64,000 nucleotides of DNA, taken from positions 1 through 64,000 of the forward strand of contig PKWJ01000042.1 of assembly GCA_003132025.1 (NCBI GenBank). Direction: 5' to 3'. The DNA is from Gammaproteobacteria bacterium. GTDB lineage: Bacteria > Pseudomonadota > Gammaproteobacteria > Steroidobacterales > Steroidobacteraceae. Positions 34,645 to 44,512 of the stretch are shown one piece after another; position 1 is the first letter of the stretch; the number at the start of each line of letters is the position of its first letter. A program made the translations under genes and the position numbers. Below the pieces are notes generated by a model. It was not told where the DNA came from, did not search any database, and was given only the letters and a program-made list of their open reading frames with translations.

Positions 34645-36758
34645 GCATCACTCTCCGGTTGTCGCGGCAGCGTCAGTATGAAGCGCGTACGACGCTCGGG
34701 CGTGCGCTCCATGCGCACGCCGCCGCCGTGACGTTCGATGATGGACTTGACGATCCACAGTCCCAGTCCAAGTCCCGGCGCATCCGGTTCGGTCTCGGCA
34801 CCGCGCTGGAAGCGCTCGAAGATCAGGGCGCTACTGCCCTCATGCACGCCCGGACCCTCGTCTTCCACCCACACTTCGATCTGGGCGCCGTCGCCGCGGC
34901 CGCCGATGCGAATGGTGCTGCCCTCGGGGGCGAATTTGGCGGCGTTGGCGATCAGGTTCACGAACACCTGCCCGAGGCGCTGCGCATCCCCGCGCATCGT
35001 GCCGGCCAGCCCTGAGTCGTCCAGCTCGAGCGTCAGATGGCGCTGCCGCAGCAGCGGCTCGATCAGGTCGCGTGCATCGGCGATCACCTCCGGCAGGTCG
35101 ACCGGCTGCTGCCGGATGGAATACTGCCCGGCCTCGATGCGCACGCTTTCCAGCAGATTATCTATCAGGCGCATCAGGCGCAGTACTCCGCGTTCGACGT
35201 TGGCCAGCAGCTCGCGCTGGGCCTCGGGCGGCATGCCATTCAGGCCGTCGCGCAGCAGCTCGATCGAGGCCAGCAGGGCGGCAAGGGGCGTGCGAAATTC
35301 GTGCGAGATATTGCCAAGCACGCTGTCGCGGGCGCGGCGCGCGGCCTCCAGATCGGTCTCGTCGCGCAGGATCTGCACCTGGATGCCCTGCACCGGCGGC
35401 GCACTGAGCACGATGGCCGACCTTGTGCTGCCATCCCGCAGGCACAGGATTTCGCGCGCACTGCCGTGGGGCGAGTCACGAGCGGCGAGGATCGGGCAGT
35501 TGCGTTCACAGGGCCGCTCGCCGTTGACCGGCTGCGGTTGCAATACATCGCCGCAGAATTGTCCGACGATCTCCCCGGCCGGCCGCCCCAGCAGTCGCGC
35601 CACCTGGGCGTTGGCGTATCGAATGCGCCGCTCGTGATCGACCGCATACACGCCTTCGATCACGCCGTTGAGCACGGTCTGCGCTTCGGCCTCGCGCCGT
35701 CGCAGCGTGTCGGTCAGATCCACCAGATTGCCCCGCATCTGGTCCATCGAGCGCGCCAGCGCGCCCACTTCCAGCGGCGCCACCGCCGGCAACGCCGCGG
35801 AGAAATCACCGCGCCCGATCCGCTCGGCGAGCTCGCGCAGGGCCACGACCGGCCGCGCCAGCCAGCGCCCGTAGAGCACTCCGAGCAGGCCGGCAATGGC
35901 GGCGACGATGATCGCCGTGACGCCGAGCACCCAGTCAAAGCTGTGAGTCGCGGCCAGGAATTCGGCGCCGCTCAAGCGCGCATCGAGCAGTCCCACGACC
36001 TCGCCGGTCTGCGCCGCCAGCACGATGGTGGCGGCATACTCGTTGCCGCGGGCGAGCTTGCCAGAGGCCGCGCCGCCCGGATTGGCGAGCGCCTGCGTGT
36101 GCAGCGGTGTCATATCGTCGTCCGGCGGGGCGTGATAGGTGGCGAAATTCACCGCGCTCAGCTGCGCCCCGACCTGCCGCCCGAGTTGGTCCAGCAACTG
36201 CTGATCGGTGAGCTTGAGCGTGACCGCCCGCACCCCGGTACCCGGCACCGACGCAGCGGCTCCCCAGATGAGCGGGCCGCCGTCCTTCGGTGCGACGACG
36301 AAACGCTCGCCCTGTTCCTGCAGCGCGGTGGCGATTTCCGGCCAATCCATCGCCGGCCCGGACTGGGCCAGCGCGGTCTCACCGCGCATCAGCGCCGTCA
36401 CATTGGTCGCCGTGGTTTCGCTGAAGCGGCGCAGGAACGGCTCCAGGCCGCTGTTTTGGTCGTTGTCGATCAGGCGCTGCAGGGTCGGGCGCTCCGCCAG
36501 TACCCGCGCGTCGCTGAGCGCGTCCTCGCCCGCGCGTCGCAGCAGCTCGCGCGCGCTGGCGACCGCCAGTTGCGCACGCACCAGCGCCTGCTGCTCCACC
36601 AGCCGGTTGAGCAGGATCGCGCAGGTGATGGCGATGGCGGCGACCGCCAGCAGCACGATGAACACGCTGCCGCCGCCAAGCCAGGAGGCCAGCCCGACCT
36701 GCGCCTGCGAATTTGACTTATCGTTGTCCAGGGCGCTTCGAGTGTCTGTAATGGGCAC
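34641..36758 (-). CDS. Membrane sensor histidine kinase with HAMP and PAS domains
   Basis: The kinase has 705 residues. Membrane helix 1 (about 30-52, VFIVLLAVAAIAITCAILL) and helix 2 (about 275-297) enclose a periplasmic sensor of about 220 residues. A HAMP domain, then a PAS domain (about 355-465), then HisKA with His in NISHEFRTPLAAL and a HATPase with NLIANAAKFAPEG and GLGLGLWIV follow. The PAS domain holds three cysteines, in QFCGDVLQPQ and PCERNCPIL, which could sense redox or bind metal. It starts 78 bases after cysW in the same direction, suggesting a link to sulfate or molybdate-type oxyanion uptake. Confidence 0.93.
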   Translation of the reverse strand: MPITDTRSALDNDKSNSQAQVGLASWLGGGSVFIVLLAVAAIAITCAILLNRLVEQQALVRAQLAVASARELLRRAGEDALSDARVLAERPTLQRLIDNDQNSGLEPFLRRFSETTATNVTALMRGETALAQSGPAMDWPEIATALQEQGERFVVAPKDGGPLIWGAAASVPGTGVRAVTLKLTDQQLLDQLGRQVGAQLSAVNFATYHAPPDDDMTPLHTQALANPGGAASGKLARGNEYAATIVLAAQTGEVVGLLDARLSGAEFLAATHSFDWVLGVTAIIVAAIAGLLGVLYGRWLARPVVALRELAERIGRGDFSAALPAVAPLEVGALARSMDQMRGNLVDLTDTLRRREAEAQTVLNGVIEGVYAVDHERRIRYANAQVARLLGRPAGEIVGQFCGDVLQPQPVNGERPCERNCPILAARDSPHGSAREILCLRDGSTRSAIVLSAPPVQGIQVQILRDETDLEAARRARDSVLGNISHEFRTPLAALLASIELLRDGLNGMPPEAQRELLANVERGVLRLMRLIDNLLESVRIEAGQYSIRQQPVDLPEVIADARDLIEPLLRQRHLTLELDDSGLAGTMRGDAQRLGQVFVNLIANAAKFAPEGSTIRIGGRGDGAQIEVWVEDEGPGVHEGSSALIFERFQRGAETEPDAPGLGLGLWIVKSIIERHGGGVRMERTPERRTRFILTLPRQPESDA

Positions 36759-36836
36759 GGGGCAGCCTAACCCTCGCGCCGCGCACTGACCAGAGCGGCG
36801 CGTGCGCCGGTCAATGGGGCACCCCGAGGGCCGGCG

Positions 36837-37682
36837 TCAGGCGTGAGTGGCGACCCCGGCGCGCAGCTCGGGATGGCGCCGCTCCAGCAGCGTCTTGGCC
36901 ACGAGTGTAACCAGCGCCAGCAGGGCCAGGAGCGAGGCCGAGGCGAAGGCGCCCACATAGTTGTATTCGCTGTGCAGGATCTCGATATGCAGCGGCAGGG
37001 TGTTGGTCTGACCGCGGATGTGGCCGGACACCACCGAGACCGCGCCGAATTCACCCATCGCGCGCGCATTGCACAGCAGTACTCCGTAGAGCAGGCCCCA
37101 GCGGATATTGGGCAGGGTGACCAGGCGGAAGGTCTGCCAGCCGCTGGCGCCGAGCGACAGCGCCGTCACCTCCTCATCATTGCCCTGAGTCTGCATCAGC
37201 GGGATCAGTTCGCGGGCCACGAACGGCAGGGTAACGAACGTCGTTGCCAGTATGATGCCGGGCACGGCAAATATTATGTGAATGTCGTGCGCCATGAGCC
37301 ACGGCCCGAACCACCCCTGAGCGCCGAACATCAGCACATAGATCAGGCCGGAGATCACCGGCGAGACGGCAAACGGCAGGTCGATGACCGTGATGAGCGC
37401 ATTCTTGCCGCGAAATTCGAATTTGGCGATCGCCCAGGCGGCGGCGATGCCGAACGCCAGGTTCAGCGGTACGACGATGGCGGCCGTCAGCAGCGTCAGG
37501 CGCATGGCGGCGAGCGCATACGGATCGAGCAGCGCCAGAATATAGCTGCCGATGCCCTTGGCGAAGGCTTCGACGAACACCACCACCAGCGGCAACGCCA
37601 CCAGCCCTACCAGGTACAGCAGCGCCACCGCCAGCAGCGCATAGCGGCCAAGTTCTTCCGGTATCTGCTGCCTCCGGATCAT
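36837..37682 (-). CDS. cysW: Sulfate/thiosulfate ABC transporter permease CysW
   Basis: This inner-membrane permease has 281 residues and six predicted helices. The EAA loop that contacts the ATPase reads EEVTALSLGASGWQTFRLVTLP. The ATG at 37682 overlaps the cysT stop (ATGA) and matches the family start; the frame is open much further upstream, but only as an out-of-frame reading of cysT. CysW pairs with CysT in the membrane. Confidence 0.95.
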   Translation of the reverse strand: MIRRQQIPEELGRYALLAVALLYLVGLVALPLVVVFVEAFAKGIGSYILALLDPYALAAMRLTLLTAAIVVPLNLAFGIAAAWAIAKFEFRGKNALITVIDLPFAVSPVISGLIYVLMFGAQGWFGPWLMAHDIHIIFAVPGIILATTFVTLPFVARELIPLMQTQGNDEEVTALSLGASGWQTFRLVTLPNIRWGLLYGVLLCNARAMGEFGAVSVVSGHIRGQTNTLPLHIEILHSEYNYVGAFASASLLALLALVTLVAKTLLERRHPELRAGVATHA

Positions 37683-38563
37683 CGCGCCAGCCGCCGCCGC
37701 TGCGCCCACAGCTGCAGGCCATTGATGCCGAACATCAGCGCGAACGAGGCCAGCAGCATGACGACTGCGATCGCGGTGGCCTCGCCGTACTGGTACTGCT
37801 CCAGCTTGGTCATGATCATCAGCGGTGCGATCTCCGACACCATGGGAATATTGCCGGCGATGAAAATCACCGAGCCGTATTCGCCAACGGCGCGGGAAAA
37901 GCCGAGTGCCACACCGGTCAGAAGCGTCGGCCAGATCGACGGCAGCACCACCCAGATGAAGCTCTGGAATCTCGAGGCGCCGAGCGTCTCGGCGGCGCGC
38001 TCGACTTCGCGATCCAGATCGCCCAGCACCGGCTGCAGCGTTCGCACCACGAACGGCAGGCTGACGAACGCCAGCGCCACGACGATGCCGAGCGGGGTAT
38101 ACGCGACACGGATACCCAGCGGCACCAGCAGCTGGCCGATCCAGCCATTGGGCGCATATAGCGCCGTCAGCGCGATGCCCGCGACCGCCGTCGGCAGGGC
38201 GAACGGCAAGTCGATGATGGCGTCGAACAGCCGCCGCCCCGGAAAGCGCTGGCGCGTCAGTGCCCAGGCGATGATGAATCCGAACACGGCATTGAGCGCC
38301 GCGGCGAGCAGCGCCGCGCCGAAGCTCAGGCGCAGCGAAGCCAGAACGCGCGGAGCGGTGACGACGTGCCAGAATCTTGCCGGTCCGAGTTCCGCCGAGC
38401 GCAGAAAAGCCGCGGATATCGGAATCAGCACGATCAGCGACACGTAGAGCAGCGTGCATCCCATCGTCAGGCCAAAGCCCGGCAGCGCGCGAAAGGTGCG
38501 ACGGCTGCGGCGGGCGGGGATGCCGTCCGAAGGCTGCGGCAGGCTGAGGGCGGTAGCGTTCAT
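37679..38563 (-). CDS. cysT: Sulfate/thiosulfate ABC transporter permease CysT
   Basis: This inner-membrane permease (also called CysU) has 294 residues. Six helices are visible, the first being LTMGCTLLYVSLIVLIPISAAF, and the EAA loop reads VERAAETLGASRFQSFIWVVLP. Its start codon shares one base with the stop of the binding protein gene (TAATG), so they are translationally linked. Confidence 0.95.
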   Translation of the reverse strand: MNATALSLPQPSDGIPARRSRRTFRALPGFGLTMGCTLLYVSLIVLIPISAAFLRSAELGPARFWHVVTAPRVLASLRLSFGAALLAAALNAVFGFIIAWALTRQRFPGRRLFDAIIDLPFALPTAVAGIALTALYAPNGWIGQLLVPLGIRVAYTPLGIVVALAFVSLPFVVRTLQPVLGDLDREVERAAETLGASRFQSFIWVVLPSIWPTLLTGVALGFSRAVGEYGSVIFIAGNIPMVSEIAPLMIMTKLEQYQYGEATAIAVVMLLASFALMFGINGLQLWAQRRRLAR

Positions 38564-39615
38564 TACTGAGCGTAGATCTGGTCGAAGGTGCCGCCATCGT
38601 CGAAATGCTTGGCCTGGGCCTGCTCCCAGCCGCCGAACGTGTCGTCGATGGTCACCAGCTTGATGCTTGGAAACCGGCTGGCGTACTTGCGCGCGATCTC
38701 GGGGTCGCGTGGCCGGTAGAAATTGCGTGCGATGATGTCCTGGCCCTGCGCGCTGTATAGAAACTTAAGGTACGCCTCGGCGACCTTGCGCGTGCCGCGC
38801 CGGTCCACGACCTTGTCGACCAAGGTGACCGGCGGTTCGGTCAGGATGCTCAGCGACGGCAGCACGATGTCGAGCTTGTCGGGTCCGAGCTGCTGCTTCG
38901 CCAGCAGTGCCTCGTTCTCCCAGGCGAGCAGCACATCGCCGATGCCGCGATCCACGAACGTCACCGTGGCGCCGCGCGCGCCGGAATCCAGCACCGGCAC
39001 GTTCTTGTACAACTTGTGAACGAAATCCTTGGCGTGTGCATCATCGCCTCCAGGCTGCTTGAGCGCCCACGCCCATGCGGCCAGGTAGTTCCAGCGCGCC
39101 CCGCCCGAGCTCTTCGGATTGGGCGTGATGACCTGGACGCCGGGGCGAACCAGGTCGTCCCAGTCGCGGATGTTCTTCGGGTTGCCCTTGCGCACCAGGA
39201 ACACGATGGTCGAGGTGTAGGGCGCGCTGTTGTAAGGCAGGCGCGAGGCCCAGTCGGCCGGAATCAGCTGCGCCTTGACGTTCAGCTCGCTGAGGTCGTA
39301 GGCCAGGGCGAGTGTCGCAACGTCGGCCTCCAGACCATCGATGATGGCGCGTGCCTGCTTGCCGGAACCGCCGTGGCTCTGGTGAATGGTCACGTGCTCG
39401 CCGGTGCTCGCGAGCCATTGGGCCGCAAACGCCTTGTCGACCGCCTCGTACAGCTCACGGGTCGGATCGTATGACACGTTCAGCAGCGTGACCGAAGCGG
39501 GGCCGCCGACGCCAGCCGGTTTGGAACAGGCAACCAGTACGACAGCGCAGACGAGGGCGCCGCATCCGGCGACGGTCAGGCGCGCGGCCGCGCGCACCCG
39601 GATTGACGCGCTCAA
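38563..39615 (-). CDS. sbp: Sulfate ABC transporter substrate-binding lipoprotein
   Basis: The protein has 350 residues. The signal sequence ends in VLVAC (Cys30), a lipobox, so the protein is probably anchored to the membrane rather than free in the periplasm. Family motifs are [46 protein letters not shown] and a C-terminal YRPRDP region. Sbp/CysP types bind sulfate or thiosulfate. The start overlaps the cysA stop by 4 bases. Confidence 0.94.
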   Translation of the reverse strand: MSASIRVRAAARLTVAGCGALVCAVVLVACSKPAGVGGPASVTLLNVSYDPTRELYEAVDKAFAAQWLASTGEHVTIHQSHGGSGKQARAIIDGLEADVATLALAYDLSELNVKAQLIPADWASRLPYNSAPYTSTIVFLVRKGNPKNIRDWDDLVRPGVQVITPNPKSSGGARWNYLAAWAWALKQPGGDDAHAKDFVHKLYKNVPVLDSGARGATVTFVDRGIGDVLLAWENEALLAKQQLGPDKLDIVLPSLSILTEPPVTLVDKVVDRRGTRKVAEAYLKFLYSAQGQDIIARNFYRPRDPEIARKYASRFPSIKLVTIDDTFGGWEQAQAKHFDDGGTFDQIYAQ

Positions 39616-41477
39616 CTGGGCGATCCCTGCAGCAATTCCAGAGACTTGCTGTCGAACAGCGAATCGATGCCTTTGGCGCGGCTCTCGGCATCGCGCGGCT
39701 GTCCGGTGCAGGACAGCAGCACCGCACAGCTGCCGCCAGGGTTGAACAGCGGCTGGAAATCGCTACGCAGGGTCTGCTCCAGCTCATGGGGCGAACCATC
39801 GAGGCCGAGCACCACCAGCACCGCCTCGGATGATGCAGCCAGATGCGCCACCCAGCCGTTGAGGTCGCCAATCTGCACGTCGGTGCGGATGTCCAGGCCG
39901 TGGGTTTCCTGCAGCTCGGCACGCGCGTCGAGCAGGCGGCGGAACGAGCTGGTGACTTCCGATCGAGGCGCGGTCGGACTCTGAACGCTGACAAAGGTTG
40001 CCTCGGCGTGCAGATGGCGCATGACGCTGGCGACCAGACCCAGGGTTGCCGAGCGGGCCGCATCGCTGTTGCACTGGATCAGCATGCGCCGCGGCAGCGC
40101 CAGGTGCGGCGGGATACACAACATCTGCCGCCGTCCCTGTGAGGCCGCGGCGACGATTTCGTCGATCGCATGCTCGTCACGGCCGGCAATCACCGCGACG
40201 CCGGTCTGAGTGGCATCGCGCTCGCCCTTGTCCTGCGCGTCCAGTACCGGGGCCTGCATGCTCTGCACCAGCTGGCGCAGCAGCGGCGCCTGGCGCAGCG
40301 CCGCCGCGGTGGCGGCGTCGTCGGTCAGAATGCGGAAGCTTGAGATCGGCGTCGGCAATATGTGGAAGCGGCGGATGGCGAGCGCGACGCGCTTGCCCGG
40401 CGTCAGCGGCAGCTGCGCCTGCTCGCCATTGGTGCGTGTCACCTCGACCACCACCTGCGGCGCGGTGTGGCTGCCGCCGGCCGCTTCGGCCGCATGATCA
40501 CGGCCAACCGCCGATATGACCCCGGATTCGCGCGGCAGCTGTACCCGCAGGCGTTCGAACACGCCGCCGAAATCCACCGACAGCACATGACCCAGGCTCA
40601 ACAGGCTGCTGCGCAGGCGCCCTTCGTCCTCCGCCGCCTCGACATCCTCGGGGCGTACGATCGTGACCACTTCATTGCCCATCACGGATGCCTTCAGGCT
40701 GTCGCCCAGCGCCAGGAAATGGTTGCCCAGCCGCAATCCTTCCGAGCCGCGCTCGCCCAAAAACAGGTTTGCGGCGCCGAGGAAGGTGGCGACGAAGCGC
40801 GTGGCCGGACGGCGGTAGAGCGTTTCCGCCCGCCCGGTCTCGAGCAGGCGGCCGTTGTTCATGATGCCGATTCGATCAGCCAGCGCGAACGCCTCCTCCT
40901 GGTCGTGTGTAACGAGGATGGTGGTCATGCCCAGGCGACGCTGCACCTGTCGAATGGTGTCGCGCAGTTCCACCCGGATCTTGGCGTCGAGAGCCCCGAA
41001 CGGCTCGTCCAGCAGCAGTACCTGCGGCTCGTGCGCCAGCGCCCGCGCCACGGCTACCCGCTGTTGCTGGCCGCCGGAGAGCTGTCCCGGCAGGCGATCG
41101 GCATAGCCTTCGAGCGCTACCAGCTGCAGCAGTTCGTCGCGCCGGCGTGCCCGATTGCGACGCCGGACGCCGCGCACCCGCAGGGCGAATTCGACGTTCT
41201 GGCCGACCGTCATGTGACGAAACAGCGCGTAGTGCTGGAATACCAGTCCGACGCCGCGCTCGCGCGCGCGGATGTTGGTTACGTCGCGGCCATGAAAGGA
41301 GATGCGGCCGTGATCGACTTCGGTCAGGCCGGCCGCGATGCGCAGCAGCGTACTCTTGCCGCTGCCGCTGGGGCCCAGGAGCACGAAGAATTCGCCGGCT
41401 TCAATCTGCAATGAAACATCGTTGACGACCGGCCCGGCGTTGTAATGCTTGGTAATCTGCTCAAAGTTGATCGACAT
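39612..41477 (-). CDS. cysA: Sulfate ABC transporter ATPase CysA fused to a C-terminal universal-stress-protein-like domain
   Basis: The protein has 621 residues, about 250 more than a normal CysA. Residues 1-235 are the ABC ATPase: Walker [10 protein letters not shown], signature [15 protein letters not shown], Walker [12 protein letters not shown], switch His in VTHDQEEA. Residues about 240-350 are the sulfate-type TOBE region ([23 protein letters not shown]). From about 395 a second domain follows, with strands and helices like a universal stress protein ([60 protein letters not shown]). The ATG at 41477 has GGGAG upstream. The added domain could sense nucleotide or sulfur status. First gene of the sulfate operon. 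Confidence 0.92.
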   Translation of the reverse strand: MSINFEQITKHYNAGPVVNDVSLQIEAGEFFVLLGPSGSGKSTLLRIAAGLTEVDHGRISFHGRDVTNIRARERGVGLVFQHYALFRHMTVGQNVEFALRVRGVRRRNRARRRDELLQLVALEGYADRLPGQLSGGQQQRVAVARALAHEPQVLLLDEPFGALDAKIRVELRDTIRQVQRRLGMTTILVTHDQEEAFALADRIGIMNNGRLLETGRAETLYRRPATRFVATFLGAANLFLGERGSEGLRLGNHFLALGDSLKASVMGNEVVTIVRPEDVEAAEDEGRLRSSLLSLGHVLSVDFGGVFERLRVQLPRESGVISAVGRDHAAEAAGGSHTAPQVVVEVTRTNGEQAQLPLTPGKRVALAIRRFHILPTPISSFRILTDDAATAAALRQAPLLRQLVQSMQAPVLDAQDKGERDATQTGVAVIAGRDEHAIDEIVAAASQGRRQMLCIPPHLALPRRMLIQCNSDAARSATLGLVASVMRHLHAEATFVSVQSPTAPRSEVTSSFRRLLDARAELQETHGLDIRTDVQIGDLNGWVAHLAASSEAVLVVLGLDGSPHELEQTLRSDFQPLFNPGGSCAVLLSCTGQPRDAESRAKGIDSLFDSKSLELLQGSPS

Positions 41478-41635
41478 GCATGCTCCCGCAGCCATGCATC
41501 GTATGAAGTTTAGAGCCCTGGGTCAGTTCCAAGCTGGTGACAATCTGGTTATAAACGCTGCGTCAGCGGGTGTGCTTTGCCTTGTCGAGGCGCTTCCGCT
41601 AGGCTCCGATTTGTTGTTATTTCAAGCCGTTACTA

Positions 41636-43018
41636 ATGAAAGTCACCATCTATGGCTCCGGCTACGTTGGGCTGGTCTCCGGCGCCTGCCTGGCGGAGGC
41701 CGGTAACCATGTCATCTGTGTGGATATCGATGCCGCCCGGGTAGAGCGCCTCAACCGCGGCGAGGTGCCCATTCACGAGCCCGGGCTCGAGGCGCTGATG
41801 CACCGCAATCGCGATGCCGGCCGCCTTGAATTCACCAATGACACCGCGCGCGCGGTGGAACACGGATTGTTTCAGCTGGTGTGCGTCGGCACGCCGCCGG
41901 ATGAAGACGGCTCTGCCGACCTGAGTCATGTGCTGAAAGTAGCCCAGGCTATCGGCGCGCACCTGCCGCGCTATGCCATCGTGGTGACGAAATCCACCGT
42001 GCCGGTCGGCACCGCCGATCAGGTGCGCCTGCAGGTGCAGGCGGGACTGGGCGCACGCGGACTGGCGGTTGAATTCGATGTGGTATCGAACCCGGAGTTC
42101 CTCAAGGAGGGTGCCGCGATCGATGATTTCATGCGGCCGGATCGAATCGTGATCGGCACCGACAATCCGCGCACCACTGAACTCATCCGGGCACTGTACG
42201 AACCGTTTACGCGCAATCACGACCGGCTGGTGGTGATGGATATACGCTCGGCCGAACTCACCAAGTACGCCGCCAACGCCATGCTCGCCACCAAGATCAG
42301 CTTCATGAACGAGCTGGCGGCCGTGGCCGAGCGCGTCGGCGCCGACATCGAGAAGGTGCGCATTGGCATCGGCTCGGATCCGCGCATCGGCTACAGTTTC
42401 ATCTATCCCGGAATCGGTTACGGCGGCTCGTGCTTTCCCAAGGACGTCAAGGCGCTGATCCGTTCCGCGCACCAGGTCGGTCACGATGCCACGTTGCTGC
42501 GTGCCGTTGAAAGCGTGAATGAGCGGCAGAAAACAGTGCTGGTGCAAAAGCTGCGCTCGCACTTCGACGACCGCCTCAGCGGGCGCGCGTTTGCGCTCTG
42601 GGGCCTGGCCTTCAAGCCCAATACCGATGACATGCGCGAAGCGCCGAGCCGCATCGTCATCGATGCCCTGCTGGCGGCAGGCGCCAGCGTGCGTGCCTAC
42701 GATCCGGTGGCGAGCAGGGAAGCGCGGCGCCTGTATGCCAACGGCCGCCACGCGGACCGCCTGATATTCTGCAAGGATGCCTACGAGGCTGCGCAGGGTG
42801 CGGAGGCGCTGTTGATTGCCACTGAATGGAAGGAATTTCGCAGTCCGGATTATGATCGACTCAAATCGCTGCTGGTGCGGCCGCTGATCTTCGATGGCAG
42901 AAATCTATACGACCCGGCGCTGATGCAGCGCCTGGGCTTCGAATATTTTGCGATCGGCCGTGGCAAAATGCCGAAGACCGAGCCACGCGTCGCCGATCTG
43001 ACCATGGAGCGCCTGTAG
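41636..43018 (+). CDS. ugd: UDP-glucose 6-dehydrogenase
   Basis: This 460-residue enzyme oxidises UDP-glucose twice to UDP-glucuronate for surface polysaccharides. The N-terminal NAD fold is [17 protein letters not shown]; the central helix region has [20 protein letters not shown]; the catalytic Cys lies in [14 protein letters not shown]; the C-terminal UDP-binding domain has [18 protein letters not shown]. The gene faces cysA and begins a plus-strand sugar nucleotide run with manC four bases on. Confidence 0.95.
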   Translation: MKVTIYGSGYVGLVSGACLAEAGNHVICVDIDAARVERLNRGEVPIHEPGLEALMHRNRDAGRLEFTNDTARAVEHGLFQLVCVGTPPDEDGSADLSHVLKVAQAIGAHLPRYAIVVTKSTVPVGTADQVRLQVQAGLGARGLAVEFDVVSNPEFLKEGAAIDDFMRPDRIVIGTDNPRTTELIRALYEPFTRNHDRLVVMDIRSAELTKYAANAMLATKISFMNELAAVAERVGADIEKVRIGIGSDPRIGYSFIYPGIGYGGSCFPKDVKALIRSAHQVGHDATLLRAVESVNERQKTVLVQKLRSHFDDRLSGRAFALWGLAFKPNTDDMREAPSRIVIDALLAAGASVRAYDPVASREARRLYANGRHADRLIFCKDAYEAAQGAEALLIATEWKEFRSPDYDRLKSLLVRPLIFDGRNLYDPALMQRLGFEYFAIGRGKMPKTEPRVADLTMERL

Positions 43019-43021
43019 GGC

Positions 43022-44440
43022 ATGCTAGTACCGGTGATTCTGTCCGGCGGCGCCGGCACGCGCCTGTGGCCGCTGTCGCGGGAGCTGCATCCGAAGCAAC
43101 TGTTGCCGCTGCTCGGCAGTCACACCATGCTGCAGGACACGGTACGGCGGCTGGCGGGACTGGAGGTGGGCGCGCCCATGGTGGTGTGCAACGAGGCGCA
43201 TCGCTTCCTAGTCGCCGAACAGCTGCGCGCGATCGACTGCAAGCCGCGCGCCATCGTACTTGAGCCGGCAGGGCGCAATACCGCACCCGCGATCGCGTTG
43301 GCGGCACACGCAACACTGGCGGCCGAGGAGGGCGACCCGTTGCTGCTGGTGCTGCCGGCGGACCATGTCATGCCCGATATCCCGGCCTTTCATCGCGCGA
43401 TCGAGCTCGCGAGCGCGGCGGCCCGCAACGGCGCGCTGGTGACATTCGGTATCGTCCCGACCAGTCCCGAGACCGGCTACGGCTACATCCGGCGCGGTAG
43501 CCTCGCCGGCGCCAGCTACCGCATCGCCGAGTTCGTGGAAAAACCCGATGCGTCGCGCGCACAGGCATTCCTCGCGTCGGGTGATTACTATTGGAATAGC
43601 GGCATGTTCCTGTTTCGAGCCCGGCGCTACCTGGAAGAGCTGGAAAAGTTCGCGCCCGATATTGCCGCGGCCTGCGGCAACAGCTTTGCCGGCGCAGTGC
43701 GCGATCTGGATTTCACGCGCATCGACCCGGTGGCGTTCCGTGACTGCCGCAGCGATTCGATCGACTACGCGGTCATGGAAAAGACCTCCGACGCGGTGGT
43801 GGTACCGCTCGACGCCGGCTGGAGCGATGTCGGCAACTGGACTTCGCTGCACGCGGCCTGCGAGCACGACGCACAGGGAAATGCGCTGTTCGGCGATGTC
43901 ATGGTCGAGGATACCCACGACAGCTACGTCTACTCGTCGAGCCGTTTGGTGGCGACGGTGGGCCTGCGCGATCATGTGGTGGTGGAGACCAAGGATGCGG
44001 TACTGGTGGCGCCGAAGGATCGGGCCCAGGACGTCAAGAAGCTGGTCGCGCGCCTCAAAGCCTTTGGCCGCTACGAGCATTCACTGCATCGCGAGGTATT
44101 CCGCCCCTGGGGCAGTTACGACAGCATCGACGTCGGCGAGCGCTTTCAGGTCAAGCGTCTGATCATCCATCCTGGCGGGGCGCTGTCGCTGCAGATGCAC
44201 CATCACCGCGCGGAGCATTGGATCGTGGTTTCCGGTACCGCCAGCGTCACGCGCGGCGAGGAGACCTTCCTGCTCGAGGAGAATCAATCCACCTACATTC
44301 CTGTCGGCGTGCGCCACCGCATCGAGAATCCGGGACGGATTCCGCTGCATATCATCGAGGTGCGGTCGGGCAGCTATTTCGGCGAAGACGACATCGTTCG
44401 CCTGGAAGACCGCTATGGGCGCCAGGGTACCAACACCTAG
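43022..44440 (+). CDS. manC: Mannose-1-phosphate guanylyltransferase / mannose-6-phosphate isomerase
   Basis: This 472-residue bifunctional enzyme makes GDP-mannose. The N-terminal nucleotidyltransferase has [27 protein letters not shown] and EFVEKPDA. The C-terminal cupin isomerase (from about 350) has [19 protein letters not shown] and the metal-binding [14 protein letters not shown]. Both halves look intact. It lies 4 bases after ugd. A 73-base gap with an inverted repeat separates it from manB. Confidence 0.95.
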   Translation: MLVPVILSGGAGTRLWPLSRELHPKQLLPLLGSHTMLQDTVRRLAGLEVGAPMVVCNEAHRFLVAEQLRAIDCKPRAIVLEPAGRNTAPAIALAAHATLAAEEGDPLLLVLPADHVMPDIPAFHRAIELASAAARNGALVTFGIVPTSPETGYGYIRRGSLAGASYRIAEFVEKPDASRAQAFLASGDYYWNSGMFLFRARRYLEELEKFAPDIAAACGNSFAGAVRDLDFTRIDPVAFRDCRSDSIDYAVMEKTSDAVVVPLDAGWSDVGNWTSLHAACEHDAQGNALFGDVMVEDTHDSYVYSSSRLVATVGLRDHVVVETKDAVLVAPKDRAQDVKKLVARLKAFGRYEHSLHREVFRPWGSYDSIDVGERFQVKRLIIHPGGALSLQMHHHRAEHWIVVSGTASVTRGEETFLLEENQSTYIPVGVRHRIENPGRIPLHIIEVRSGSYFGEDDIVRLEDRYGRQGTNT

Positions 44441-44486
44441 CGATGTCAACGCATGCCCGCCTCAAGGGATTAACATCGCTCGTTTT
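44439..44486 (+). other. Inverted repeat between manC and manB
   Basis: AGCGATGT (44439-44446) pairs perfectly with ACATCGCT (44473-44480) across a 26-base loop that holds an inner CCC/GGG pairing, and CGTTTT follows. It may act as a weak terminator or attenuator lowering manB relative to manC, or as an RNA-stability element. Confidence 0.35.
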
Positions 44487-44512
44487 GCACACTTGGGTCC
44501 AACGGGGAGCGA

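Noticed and set aside
35037-38447. Long plus-strand frames opposite the histidine kinase and cysTW genes
   Set aside because: The minus-strand genes have full family motifs and overlapping starts; the plus-strand readings are His/Arg/Gln-rich shadows.
37683-38597. Upstream extension of cysW in the same frame (to 586 codons)
   Set aside because: It is cysT read out of frame; the cysW start at 37682 overlaps the cysT stop by 4 bases as expected.
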